From Rubrivivax sp. (lineage in GTDB: Bacteria > Pseudomonadota > Gammaproteobacteria > Burkholderiales > Burkholderiaceae_C): 64,000 nucleotides of DNA. This document shows, one piece after another, positions 21,922 through 30,160 of the stretch. The notes beneath the pieces are model-generated. The model ran no database searches, was not told the origin of the DNA, and saw only the letters and a list, made by a program, of their open reading frames with translations. Both the position numbers and the translations under genes were made by a program. The first letter of the stretch is position 1; every line of letters begins with the position of its first letter. The stretch lies in NCBI GenBank assembly GCA_022842595.1, contig JALHPF010000001.1, positions 1 to 64,000 on the forward strand. The letters run 5' to 3'.

Positions 21922-23724
21922 TTAGAAAGTACGGACTTTCGGGGGAACACTTTCCACCGACAGCGGCTTCAGGTTCACGGCCTTGTAGTCCAGGCGGTTG
22001 CCTTCGGAATACCACAGCGTGTGTTTGAGCCACTGTTCGTCGTTGCGGCCGTTCGGATGCGCGGGCGTGTCGGCATAGTCGTTGACGGTGTGCGCGCCGC
22101 GGCTCTCGGTGCGTGCCGCCGCCGAAACGATGGTGGCCTGCGCCGCCTCGATCAGGTTGTCGACTTCCAGCGCCTCGATGCGCGCGGTGTTGAAGACCTT
22201 GCTCTTGTCCTTCAGCGTGATGGCCTTCACGCGCTCGGCCAGCGCTGCCATCTGAGTCACGCCTTCGTCCAGCATGGCCTGGGTGCGGAACACGCCTGCA
22301 TGCTTCTGCATGGACGTGCGGATGTCGCCGGCCACGTCCTGCGCGTATTCGCCCTGGGTGCTCGCGTCGAGCCGGGCCAGGCGGGCCAGGCTCCTGTCGG
22401 CGGCATCGGCAGGCAGCGCCTTGTGGTTCTTCGTCTTGCCGACGTTGTCGACGATGTGCAGGCCGGCCGCACGGCCGAACACCAGCAGGTCGAGCAGCGA
22501 ATTGGTGCCCAGCCGGTTGGCGCCGTGCACGCTGACGCAGGCGCATTCACCGACGGCATAGAAGCCGCCCACGATGCTGTTGCTGTCGCCGTTCTTCGGC
22601 ATCACCACCTGGCCATGGATGTTGGTGGGGATGCCGCCCATCTGGTAGTGGATGGTGGGCACCACCGGAATCGGTTCCTTGGTGATGTCGACGTTGGCGA
22701 AGTTGTGGCCGATCTCGAAGACGCTGGGCAGCCGCTTCATGATGGTTTCGCCGCCGAGGTGCGTCATGTCGAGGTTGATGTAGTCCTTGTTCGGACCGCA
22801 GCCCCGGCCTTCCTTGATCTCCTGGTCCATGCAGCGGCTGACGAAGTCACGCGGCGCCAGGTCCTTCAGCGTCGGAGCGTAGCGCTCCATGAAACGTTCG
22901 CCATTGCTGTTGCGCAGGATCGCGCCTTCGCCGCGGCAGCCTTCGGTCAGCAACACGCCCGCGTTGTGCACGCCGGTGGGGTGGAACTGCCAGAACTCCA
23001 TGTCTTCCAGCGGCACGCCGGCGCGGGCAGCCATGCCCAGGCCGTCGCCGGTGTTGATGAACGCGTTCGTGCTGGCCGCATAGATGCGGCCCGCGCCGCC
23101 CGTGGCGAACAGCGTGATCTTTCCTTCCAGGATGTGGACGTCGCCGGTTTCCATTTCCAGCGCAGTGACGCCGAGCACGTCGCCATCGGCGTCACGGATC
23201 AGGTCCAGCGCCATCCACTCGACGAAGAAGTTCGTGCGCGCCTTCACGTTCTGCTGGTACAGCGTGTGCAGCATCGCATGGCCGGTGCGGTCGGCCGCAG
23301 CGCAGGCGCGCTGCACCGGCTTTTCGCCGTAATTGGCGGTATGACCGCCGAACGGGCGCTGGTAGATCGTGCCGTCCGGGTTGCGGTCGAAGGGCATGCC
23401 GAAGTGCTCGAGCTCGTACACCACCTTCGGCGCCTCGCGGCACATGTATTCGATGGCGTCCTGGTCACCGAGCCAGTCGCTGCCCTTGATGGTGTCGTAG
23501 AAGTGGTAGTGCCAGTTGTCTTCGGACATGTTGCCCAGGCTGGCACCGATGCCACCCTGTGCGGCCACGGTATGGCTGCGGGTGGGGAAGACCTTGGACA
23601 GCACGGCCACGTTCAGGCCGGCCTGGGCCAGGCGCAAGGAAGCCTGCATGCCCGAACCGCCGGCACCGACGATGACGACGTCGAACTTGCGCCGCGGAAG
23701 AGTGGAAGAACCGATGTTTGCCAT
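21922..23724 (-). CDS. sdhA: Succinate dehydrogenase flavoprotein subunit
   Basis: A 600-residue catalytic subunit of complex II that oxidises succinate to fumarate. The dinucleotide motif GAGGSG is at 20-25. The covalent FAD attachment His is His51 in RSHTVAAQGG. The substrate and active-site region HPTGVHNAGVLLTEGCRGEGAIL is present. Length and domain order are standard. Confidence 0.97.
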   Translation of the reverse strand: MANIGSSTLPRRKFDVVIVGAGGSGMQASLRLAQAGLNVAVLSKVFPTRSHTVAAQGGIGASLGNMSEDNWHYHFYDTIKGSDWLGDQDAIEYMCREAPKVVYELEHFGMPFDRNPDGTIYQRPFGGHTANYGEKPVQRACAAADRTGHAMLHTLYQQNVKARTNFFVEWMALDLIRDADGDVLGVTALEMETGDVHILEGKITLFATGGAGRIYAASTNAFINTGDGLGMAARAGVPLEDMEFWQFHPTGVHNAGVLLTEGCRGEGAILRNSNGERFMERYAPTLKDLAPRDFVSRCMDQEIKEGRGCGPNKDYINLDMTHLGGETIMKRLPSVFEIGHNFANVDITKEPIPVVPTIHYQMGGIPTNIHGQVVMPKNGDSNSIVGGFYAVGECACVSVHGANRLGTNSLLDLLVFGRAAGLHIVDNVGKTKNHKALPADAADRSLARLARLDASTQGEYAQDVAGDIRTSMQKHAGVFRTQAMLDEGVTQMAALAERVKAITLKDKSKVFNTARIEALEVDNLIEAAQATIVSAAARTESRGAHTVNDYADTPAHPNGRNDEQWLKHTLWYSEGNRLDYKAVNLKPLSVESVPPKVRTF

Positions 23725-23770
23725 GGAAACTGCTCAGAGAAGAGTCAAATCGGGCGAAATGGCCCTGGCC

Positions 23771-24133
23771 TTACAGGCGCCAAAGCACCTGAACGCCCCA
23801 GCCGGTGCAGGCCACCAGCCACACCAGCGTACCCACCTGCAGCACCAGACGTGCGCCAACGGGTTTGACGTAGTCCATCAGGATGTCGCGCACGCCCACC
23901 CAGGCATGCCAGGCCAGGGCGATGAAGGTCACCAGCGTCAGCAGCTTCATCCACTGGGTCGAGAAGATCCCGGACCAGCGGTCGTAGCCCAGCGCGCCGG
24001 GCATCAGCACCTGCGCCAGCAGAACCGCCGTGAAGATGGCCATGAGGCTGGCCGTGACACGCTGGCTGAGCCAGTCGCGCATGCCGTAGTGCGCGCCGAC
24101 GACGACACGCTTGGAACCATAGTTGACTGCCAT
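23771..24133 (-). CDS. sdhD: Succinate dehydrogenase membrane anchor subunit SdhD
   Basis: A 120-residue protein with three transmembrane helices (around 24-45, 55-75 and 88-112). It anchors SdhAB and, with SdhC, binds heme b and ubiquinone. The start at 24133 (MAVNYGSKR) gives the family N-terminus; the open extension upstream overlaps sdhC and is not used. It lies 13 bp after sdhC. Confidence 0.92.
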   Translation of the reverse strand: MAVNYGSKRVVVGAHYGMRDWLSQRVTASLMAIFTAVLLAQVLMPGALGYDRWSGIFSTQWMKLLTLVTFIALAWHAWVGVRDILMDYVKPVGARLVLQVGTLVWLVACTGWGVQVLWRL

Positions 24134-24146
24134 GTCGGAGCCCCTT

Positions 24147-24569
24147 TCAGTACAGACCGAACAGCTTGGCACCCAACAGCACCGTCAGCGCCAGGCTGCT
24201 GATGAGCGTGGACACCGCCGACATGTGGCCGAGTTCCTTGGTGACGCTGTGCGTCATGTCCATCCACAAGTGGCGGATGCCGGCGATGAAGTGATGCAGG
24301 AACGCCCACATCAGCGCCAGCACCACCAGCTTCACGAACCAGCCTGGTAGAAAACCGATGCCTGCGACAAAGGCGCTGGTGAAGCTCTCGTAGCTGATCT
24401 CGGAAGTGACGCTGGTGTCGAACATCCAGACGATGAAAGGCAGCAGGAAGAACATCATGGCGCCGCTGACCCGGTGCAGGATGGACACCACGCCCGCCAG
24501 CGGCAAGCGGTACTGAAGTGCGTCGACCAGACGCATGGTGCCGGGTCTTTGTTTCTTGGTCTCTGCCAT
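24147..24569 (-). CDS. sdhC: Succinate dehydrogenase cytochrome b556 subunit SdhC
   Basis: A 140-residue, three-helix membrane subunit. It carries the quinone-site HRVSGAMMF motif and the heme-ligand region LHHFIAGIRHLWMD. ATG at 24569 is preferred to the in-frame TTG at 24581 because GAAGGA lies 12 nt before the ATG but directly abuts the TTG. It is the first gene of the sdh-gltA run. A TTATAC-like -10 on the minus strand lies about 20 bp upstream. Confidence 0.92.
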   Translation of the reverse strand: MAETKKQRPGTMRLVDALQYRLPLAGVVSILHRVSGAMMFFLLPFIVWMFDTSVTSEISYESFTSAFVAGIGFLPGWFVKLVVLALMWAFLHHFIAGIRHLWMDMTHSVTKELGHMSAVSTLISSLALTVLLGAKLFGLY

Positions 24570-24653
24570 GGGCTTTGTCAATCCTTCGTATAACCAATTG
24601 AGTTTATTGCAACGGCACCAGCTTACGTGGGGCTGGTGACAGACGACGAAACC

Positions 24654-25493
24654 TCAGTTCAGCTCATTGCGGTAGTGGTGGGCCTGGGTGTGGTAGAGGC
24701 CGCGACGCAGTTCCACCGGCCGGTCGCCGTAGGTGAACGACAGCCGCTCCACCGACAGCAGCGGCGTGCCCGGGGCCACGGCCAGGAGGCTGGCGTCTTC
24801 ACCGGCGGCTGCCACAGCGCGCAGTTTTTCTTCAGCGCGGATCATGCGCACCGAAAACTCGGCTTCGAACAGGCGGTACATCGCCCCACGCCAGGCCACC
24901 AGGCGTTCCGCGGTGAGGCCCTTGAACAGCGCACCTGGCAACCAGATGTCGTCCAGCACCACGGGCGCAGGCTCTGCGCCTGCTGCCGATTCTGACGAAC
25001 CTGTCGCGGGCGCCGCGGCGGCGAGCAGCAGGCGGCGCACCTGCACCGCCGGTTCACCCACCTTCAACGCAAGCAGTCGCGCCACTTCGGCCGGCGCCCG
25101 CATGCGCCGGCAATCGAGCAGGCGGCGCTGCAGGCCGGCCCCTGCACCCACCGGGTTGACGTCAGGCGCCAGGCGCAAGAACCTGTACTGCGTGCCGGCC
25201 TCGGCATGGGTGGCGACGAAGGTGCCCTTGCCCTGGCGCCGCACCAGCAGGTTGTCGGTCGCCATCTCGTCGATCGCCTTGCGCACGGTGCCCTGGCTCA
25301 CCTTGTAGCGCGCCGCCAGCTCCATCTCGCTGGGGATGGCCTGGCCGGGCTGCCATTCGCCGGCCTGCAGGCTGGACACGATCAAGGACTTGATCTGCTG
25401 GTACAGCGGGCTGAACGCCGGCGCGGCCTCGGTCGAGCCGGGCGCGGCATGGGTGGCGGACACATCGGGCGTCGCGGCGGGCATCACAGGCAT
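24654..25493 (-). CDS. GntR-family regulator, HutC/UTRA subfamily
   Basis: A 279-residue regulator. An N-terminal disordered stretch of ~28 residues is followed by a winged helix (AARYKVSQGTVRKAIDEMATDNLLVRRQGKGTFV) and a UTRA ligand-binding domain. The UTRA part contains a glycine/alanine-rich insertion (around residues 165-180). It lies between sdhC and the divergent mdh, so it most likely controls one or both TCA units. A palindrome at 25502-25517 in the shared promoter is its best operator candidate. Confidence 0.85.
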   Translation of the reverse strand: MPVMPAATPDVSATHAAPGSTEAAPAFSPLYQQIKSLIVSSLQAGEWQPGQAIPSEMELAARYKVSQGTVRKAIDEMATDNLLVRRQGKGTFVATHAEAGTQYRFLRLAPDVNPVGAGAGLQRRLLDCRRMRAPAEVARLLALKVGEPAVQVRRLLLAAAAPATGSSESAAGAEPAPVVLDDIWLPGALFKGLTAERLVAWRGAMYRLFEAEFSVRMIRAEEKLRAVAAAGEDASLLAVAPGTPLLSVERLSFTYGDRPVELRRGLYHTQAHHYRNELN

Positions 25494-25501
25494 TCCCGGA
25501 T

Positions 25502-25549
25502 TGTCTTACATAAGACATAAGAGTTGCGTCAGTCTCGACGATCTAGAAT
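25502..25549 (+). promoter_or_regulatory. Candidate GntR operator and mdh promoter
   Basis: TGTCTTA-CA-TAAGACA at 25502-25517 is a perfect 7-bp inverted repeat. The heptamer CATAAGA also repeats in tandem at 25509-25522. A -10-like TAGAAT lies at 25544-25549, 47 bp before the mdh ATG, with a poor -35. The palindrome starts 8 bp from the GntR start codon, so it could serve both autoregulation and control of mdh. Confidence 0.5.
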
Positions 25550-25595
25550 CGCAAGCACCTCACGCAGTTCCCATATTCACCCCCAAGGAGCCCTC

Positions 25596-26582
25596 ATGTC
25601 CAAGAAGCCAGTCCGCGTGGCTGTCACCGGCGCCGCCGGTCAGATCGGTTATGCCCTGCTGTTCCGCATCGCCTCGGGCGAGATGCTCGGCAAGGACCAG
25701 CCTGTCATCCTGCAGCTGCTGGAAGTGCCGGTCGAGAAGGCCCAGGAAGCGCTCAAGGGCGTGATGATGGAACTCGAGGACTGCGCCTTCCCGCTGCTCG
25801 CCGGCATGGAAGCCCACAGCGACCCGGTCGCCGCCTTCAAGGACACCGATTACGCCTTGCTCGTCGGCGCACGACCGCGCGGCCCGGGCATGGAGCGCGC
25901 CGATCTGCTGGCCGCCAACGCCCAGATCTTCACCGCCCAGGGCAAGGCACTGAACGCCAGCGCCAGCCGCAATGTCAAGGTGCTGGTGGTGGGCAACCCC
26001 GCCAACACCAACGCCTACATCGCGATGAAGAGCGCGCCCGACCTGCCGCGCGAGAACTTCACGGCCATGCTGCGCCTGGACCACAACCGCGCCGCCAGCC
26101 AGATTGCCGCCAAGACCGGCAAGCCCGTCAGCAGCATCAGGAAGCTGGCCGTGTGGGGCAACCACAGCCCGACGATGTACGCCGACTACCGCTTCGCCAC
26201 CATCGACGGCGCGAGCGTCAAGGACATGATCAACGACCAGGTCTGGAACGCCGACACCTTCCTGCCGACGGTCGGCAAGCGCGGTGCTGCGATCATCGCC
26301 GCCCGCGGCGTATCGTCGGCCGCTTCGGCCGCCAACGCCGCCATCGACCACATGCGCGACTGGGCCCTGGGCACCGGCGGCGAATGGGTGACGATGGGCG
26401 TGCCCAGCAACGGCGAATACGGCATCCCGAAGGACGTGATGTTCGGTTACCCGGTCACCTGCGAAGGCGGCAAATACAAGATCGTCGAAGGCCTGCCCAT
26501 CGACGCCTTCAGCCAGGGCTGCATCGACAAGACGCTGGCCGAGCTGACGGGTGAACAGGACGGCGTGAAGCACCTGCTGTGA
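25596..26582 (+). CDS. mdh: Malate dehydrogenase (NAD)
   Basis: A 328-residue enzyme interconverting malate and oxaloacetate. The Rossmann motif is GAAGQIGY at 12-19, the substrate Arg loop [15 protein letters not shown] and the catalytic His in [10 protein letters not shown]. The start at 25596 is set by AAGGAG eight bases upstream. It belongs to the LDH-like cytosolic MDH type found in betaproteobacteria. Its TGA overlaps the GTG of the next gene. Confidence 0.97.
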   Translation: MSKKPVRVAVTGAAGQIGYALLFRIASGEMLGKDQPVILQLLEVPVEKAQEALKGVMMELEDCAFPLLAGMEAHSDPVAAFKDTDYALLVGARPRGPGMERADLLAANAQIFTAQGKALNASASRNVKVLVVGNPANTNAYIAMKSAPDLPRENFTAMLRLDHNRAASQIAAKTGKPVSSIRKLAVWGNHSPTMYADYRFATIDGASVKDMINDQVWNADTFLPTVGKRGAAIIAARGVSSAASAANAAIDHMRDWALGTGGEWVTMGVPSNGEYGIPKDVMFGYPVTCEGGKYKIVEGLPIDAFSQGCIDKTLAELTGEQDGVKHLL

Positions 26583-27565
26583 TCCACCCCCGCCAGGCGC
26601 TGTTCGACCCGGAAGAGTCGGCAGCACCGGCCCTGCCGGTGTGTGACCACTACGCCGGTGTCGAAACGCGCATGCGCAAGAGCCTGCAGCTGCAGGCCGA
26701 GATGGGCCCTGTCTTCGATGTGACCCTGGACAACGAAGACGGCGCTCCGGTCGGCGGCGAAGTCGACCAGGCCCATCTCATCCGCGAGCTGCTCGATTCC
26801 CCCGACAACCGTCATGGCCGGGTCGGCGTGCGCCTGCTGCCGATGGACCACCGGCACTTTGCCGACGTCGCCGCCATCGTGCTGCGCGCGGCGAAGGCGC
26901 CGGCCTACCTGATGTTGCCCAAGCCCCGCAGCCTGGCCGAGGTCGAACGTGCGGCGCGGGCGCTCGACGCGCTGGGCGCTGGCGCGATTCCGCTGCATGC
27001 CCTGGTCGAAACCCATGGCGCCTTGCGCGAAGTATTTGCGATCGCCGCGCACCCGCGCATCGAGTCGCTGTCGTTCGGCCTGATGGACTTCGTCTCGGCC
27101 CACCGCGGCGCGATTCCGGCCAGCGCGATGGCCGGCGCCGGGCAGTTCGACCACCCGCTCGTGGTGCGCGCCAAGCTCGAGATCGCGGCCGCCTGCCACG
27201 CGGCGGCCAAGACCCCTTCGCACTGCGTGTTCACCGAGTTCAAGGACACCCGCGCCCTGCAGGCTGCAGCCGAAATGGCCGGCCGGCTGCTCGGCTACAC
27301 GCGCATGTGGAGCATTCACCCGGCACAGATCCGGCCCATCGTCGAAGCCTTCGCGCCGACGGTGGCCGAAGTCGACGAGGCGATCGAGATCCTGCAAGCC
27401 GCGCAGGCCGCCGGCTGGGCACCCATCCAGCATGGCGACCAGCTGCAGGACCGCGCCAGCTACCGCTACTGGTGGCAGCTGCTCGAACGCGCCGAACGCA
27501 CCTCGTTCCACGGTGGTTTGCAGCTGCCTGCCGAGGTGCACGCCAACTGGTTCGGCGCCGCCTGA
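26579..27565 (+). CDS. HpcH/HpaI-family CoA-ester lyase (citrate lyase beta-like)
   Basis: A 328-residue TIM-barrel lyase of the CitE/malyl-CoA lyase superfamily. Metal-site acidic residues fit [16 protein letters not shown] and [13 protein letters not shown], and [12 protein letters not shown] is the family GxxD-like strand. GTG start overlapping the mdh stop by four bases (GTGA), so expression is coupled to mdh. Candidate substrates are malyl-CoA, methylmalyl-CoA or citramalyl-CoA; the sequence alone does not decide. The mdh link and the nearby propionate module make a C4/C5 malyl-type ester plausible. Confidence 0.75.
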   Translation: MIHPRQALFDPEESAAPALPVCDHYAGVETRMRKSLQLQAEMGPVFDVTLDNEDGAPVGGEVDQAHLIRELLDSPDNRHGRVGVRLLPMDHRHFADVAAIVLRAAKAPAYLMLPKPRSLAEVERAARALDALGAGAIPLHALVETHGALREVFAIAAHPRIESLSFGLMDFVSAHRGAIPASAMAGAGQFDHPLVVRAKLEIAAACHAAAKTPSHCVFTEFKDTRALQAAAEMAGRLLGYTRMWSIHPAQIRPIVEAFAPTVAEVDEAIEILQAAQAAGWAPIQHGDQLQDRASYRYWWQLLERAERTSFHGGLQLPAEVHANWFGAA

Positions 27566-27683
27566 ACCGCGCGACCCCGGCGCACACAAGTTACGCGCTG
27601 AGACAAGGCCCCGCCGGGGCATACTGCCGGCCGACCGAAGCTGCCCGCCGTGGGTGCTGCGCCTTGCCCGAAAGACCGTTCCG

Positions 27684-30152
27684 ATGCCCATCCTGAAAGC
27701 CTTCCGCGGTTTGTCCGGCGCTGCCGCCACCCTGAGCCTGGCGGCTGTGCTGCTGACCGCACCCGCCTTCGCCCAGACCAAGGCCCCCGCGGCCAAGCCC
27801 GCCGCTGCCAAGCCGGCGGCCAAACCTGCGCCCAAGGCTGCGCCCAAGGCGATACCCAAGCCGGCCGATGCACCCCTGCCCGCCGCCAGCGGCGAACAGA
27901 TCGCCGCGGCCGCGCTCACGCACTTCGGGCCCTATGACTGCGACTTCGGCCAGAAGATCAACGTCGGCCTGAACACCCGCAACGAAGGCTACGTCGACGT
28001 CCAGCTCGGCAAGCAGACCTGGGTGATGAAACCGGTGCTGTCCAGCACCGGCGCGCTGCGCCTGGAAGACGTCCGCGGCCGCACGCTGATGCTGCAGATC
28101 GCCAACAAGTCGATGCTGATGGACGTGGCCGCCGGCCGCCGCCTGGTCGACGAATGTGTGCATGAAAAGCAGCGCGCGGCGATGGCCGGCGCCGGCGCAC
28201 CGGTGGCCGCCGGGCTGCTGGCGGGCGTCACGGGCACGGTCGAAGGCGCGGCCGCCAATGCCGCGAACGCAGCCAATGTCGATCTGCGCGTGCGCATCCT
28301 GGAAACGACCGACATCCACGTGAACCTGGTCAACTACGACTACTACCAGGACAAGCCGACCGACGAATACGGCCTGGTGAAGACCGCGACGCTCATCCGC
28401 CAGGCCCGCGCCGAGGCCCGCAATACCCTGCTCTTCGACAACGGCGACCTGCTGCAGGGCAGCCCGCTGGGTGACTGGGTGGCCCGCAGCCCGCCGCCGC
28501 CGGCTGGCCAGCCCCACCCCGCGCACCGGCTGATGAAGGCCCTGGGCTTCGATGCCGCCAACATCGGCAACCACGAATTCAACTATGGCCTGCCGTTCCT
28601 GGGCCGGGCTCTGGACAACGCCGGCTTCCCCTACGTCAACGCCAACATCGTCGTCGACGACGGCAGCGGCAAGCCCGAAGGCATGAAGCCCGCGTACACG
28701 CCCTACGTCGTGCTGCAGCGCAATTTCGTCGACGACGGCGGCCGCCCGGTGTCACTGAAGGTGGGCGTCATCGGCTTCGTGCCGCCACAGGTGATGCTGT
28801 GGGACCGCCAGAACCTGCAGGGCAAGGTGGTGGCACTCGACATCGTCGAGACGGCCAACAAGTTCATCCCGCGCATGAAGACCGAAGGCGCCGACATCAT
28901 CGTCGTCATCGCACATTCCGGTTTCGAACGCGGCGAGACCGTGCGCTTCGCCGAGAACACGGTGGCCCGCCTGGCTGAAGTGCCGGGCGTGAACGCCATC
29001 CTCTTCGGCCATTCACACGGTGAATTCCCGGGCCGCTTCTTCAATGCCCACCCGAAGGTGGACCTGGCGCGCGGCACCATCAACGGTGTGCCGGCGGTGA
29101 TGGCCGGCCGCTGGGGCGACCACCTGGGCGTCATCGACCTGCGCCTGCGCCAGGAGGGCGGCCGCTGGAAGGTGGCCGATGGCCGCGCCGAACTGCGCCC
29201 GATCTACGACCGCGAGGCGCGCAAGCCGCTGGTGGCCGCCGACGCCGAACTGCTGCGCCTGATCCAGCCCGAACACGAGGCCACGCTGGCCTACGTGCGC
29301 AGCCCGGTGGCCAGTACGGCCACGCCGATCCAGAGCTACTTCGCGCAGGTGGCCGACGACCCGTCGGTGCAGCTCGTGTCGCAGGCGCAGCTGGCCTATG
29401 CGCGCAAGGCGCTGGCCGGCACGCCACACGCCAACCTGCCGCTGCTGTCGGCAGCGGCCCCCTTCAAGACCGGCGGCCGCCAGGGCTGGACGGCCTACAC
29501 CGACATCCCTGCCGGCCCGGTGGCGGTGCGCAACGTCGCCGATCTCTACGTCTACCCGAACACCGTGAAGGTGGTGAAGCTCAGTGGGGCGCAGGTGCGG
29601 GAATGGCTCGAGTTCTCGGCTGGCGCCTTCAACCGCATCGACCCGAAAGGCGCGGCCGAACAAGACCTGCTGAACCCCGGCTTCCCCAGCTTCAACTTCG
29701 ACACGCTCGACGGCGTGCGCTACAGCATCGACCTGACCCAGCCCGCCCGCTATGAACGCAGCGGCAAGCTCGTCGAGCCGAGGGCGCAACGCATCCGCGA
29801 CCTGCAGTTCAACGGCAGGCCCGTGAACGACCGCGACAGCTTTGCCGTCGTCACCAACAACTACCGCGCCTCGGGCGGCGGCAACTTCCCGGGCCTGGAC
29901 GGCAGCAACATCATCCTCGACGCGCCCGATGAAAACCGCGAGGTGCTGCTGCAGTACATGCAGGGCCTGGGCAGGGTTGAAGCGACCGCCGACCAGAACT
30001 GGCAGCTGCTGCCGGTGCGTGGCGTGAAGCTGCGCTTCCTGTCCGGCGCTGCCGGCCGTGCGCACCTGGCGCAGTCGCCCCAGGTGCGCTGGGTGCGCGA
30101 CAACGACGATGGCTCGGCCGTCTACGAGGTCGTGCCGACAGGGGCGCCCTGA
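27684..30152 (+). CDS. Periplasmic 5'-nucleotidase / cyclic phosphodiesterase with N-terminal MliC-like domain
   Basis: An 822-residue exported protein. Signal peptide 1-30 (cleavage AFA-QT), then a Lys/Ala/Pro-rich linker to ~60. Residues ~70-160 form an MliC-like beta domain with a Cys pair (Cys86, Cys158). A calcineurin-like metallophosphatase follows from ~200 (DxH at 210-212, FDNGDLLQGSPLGDW, GNHEFNYG at 295-302, HSGFERGE, FGHSHGEF). A C-terminal nucleotide-binding domain ends with FAVVTNNYRASGGGNFPG. It resembles CpdB/UshA, which salvage nucleotides in the periplasm. The MliC-like domain is normally a separate small protein, so this is probably a fusion. The PBP1A gene follows after 8 bp. 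Confidence 0.85.
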   Translation: MPILKAFRGLSGAAATLSLAAVLLTAPAFAQTKAPAAKPAAAKPAAKPAPKAAPKAIPKPADAPLPAASGEQIAAAALTHFGPYDCDFGQKINVGLNTRNEGYVDVQLGKQTWVMKPVLSSTGALRLEDVRGRTLMLQIANKSMLMDVAAGRRLVDECVHEKQRAAMAGAGAPVAAGLLAGVTGTVEGAAANAANAANVDLRVRILETTDIHVNLVNYDYYQDKPTDEYGLVKTATLIRQARAEARNTLLFDNGDLLQGSPLGDWVARSPPPPAGQPHPAHRLMKALGFDAANIGNHEFNYGLPFLGRALDNAGFPYVNANIVVDDGSGKPEGMKPAYTPYVVLQRNFVDDGGRPVSLKVGVIGFVPPQVMLWDRQNLQGKVVALDIVETANKFIPRMKTEGADIIVVIAHSGFERGETVRFAENTVARLAEVPGVNAILFGHSHGEFPGRFFNAHPKVDLARGTINGVPAVMAGRWGDHLGVIDLRLRQEGGRWKVADGRAELRPIYDREARKPLVAADAELLRLIQPEHEATLAYVRSPVASTATPIQSYFAQVADDPSVQLVSQAQLAYARKALAGTPHANLPLLSAAAPFKTGGRQGWTAYTDIPAGPVAVRNVADLYVYPNTVKVVKLSGAQVREWLEFSAGAFNRIDPKGAAEQDLLNPGFPSFNFDTLDGVRYSIDLTQPARYERSGKLVEPRAQRIRDLQFNGRPVNDRDSFAVVTNNYRASGGGNFPGLDGSNIILDAPDENREVLLQYMQGLGRVEATADQNWQLLPVRGVKLRFLSGAAGRAHLAQSPQVRWVRDNDDGSAVYEVVPTGAP

Positions 30153-30160
30153 ATCCGCTC

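Noticed and set aside
20890-23868. 992-codon plus-strand open frame opposite sdhE, sdhB and sdhA
   Set aside because: Antisense shadow of three clear complex II genes; composition is typical of reversed GC-rich coding DNA.
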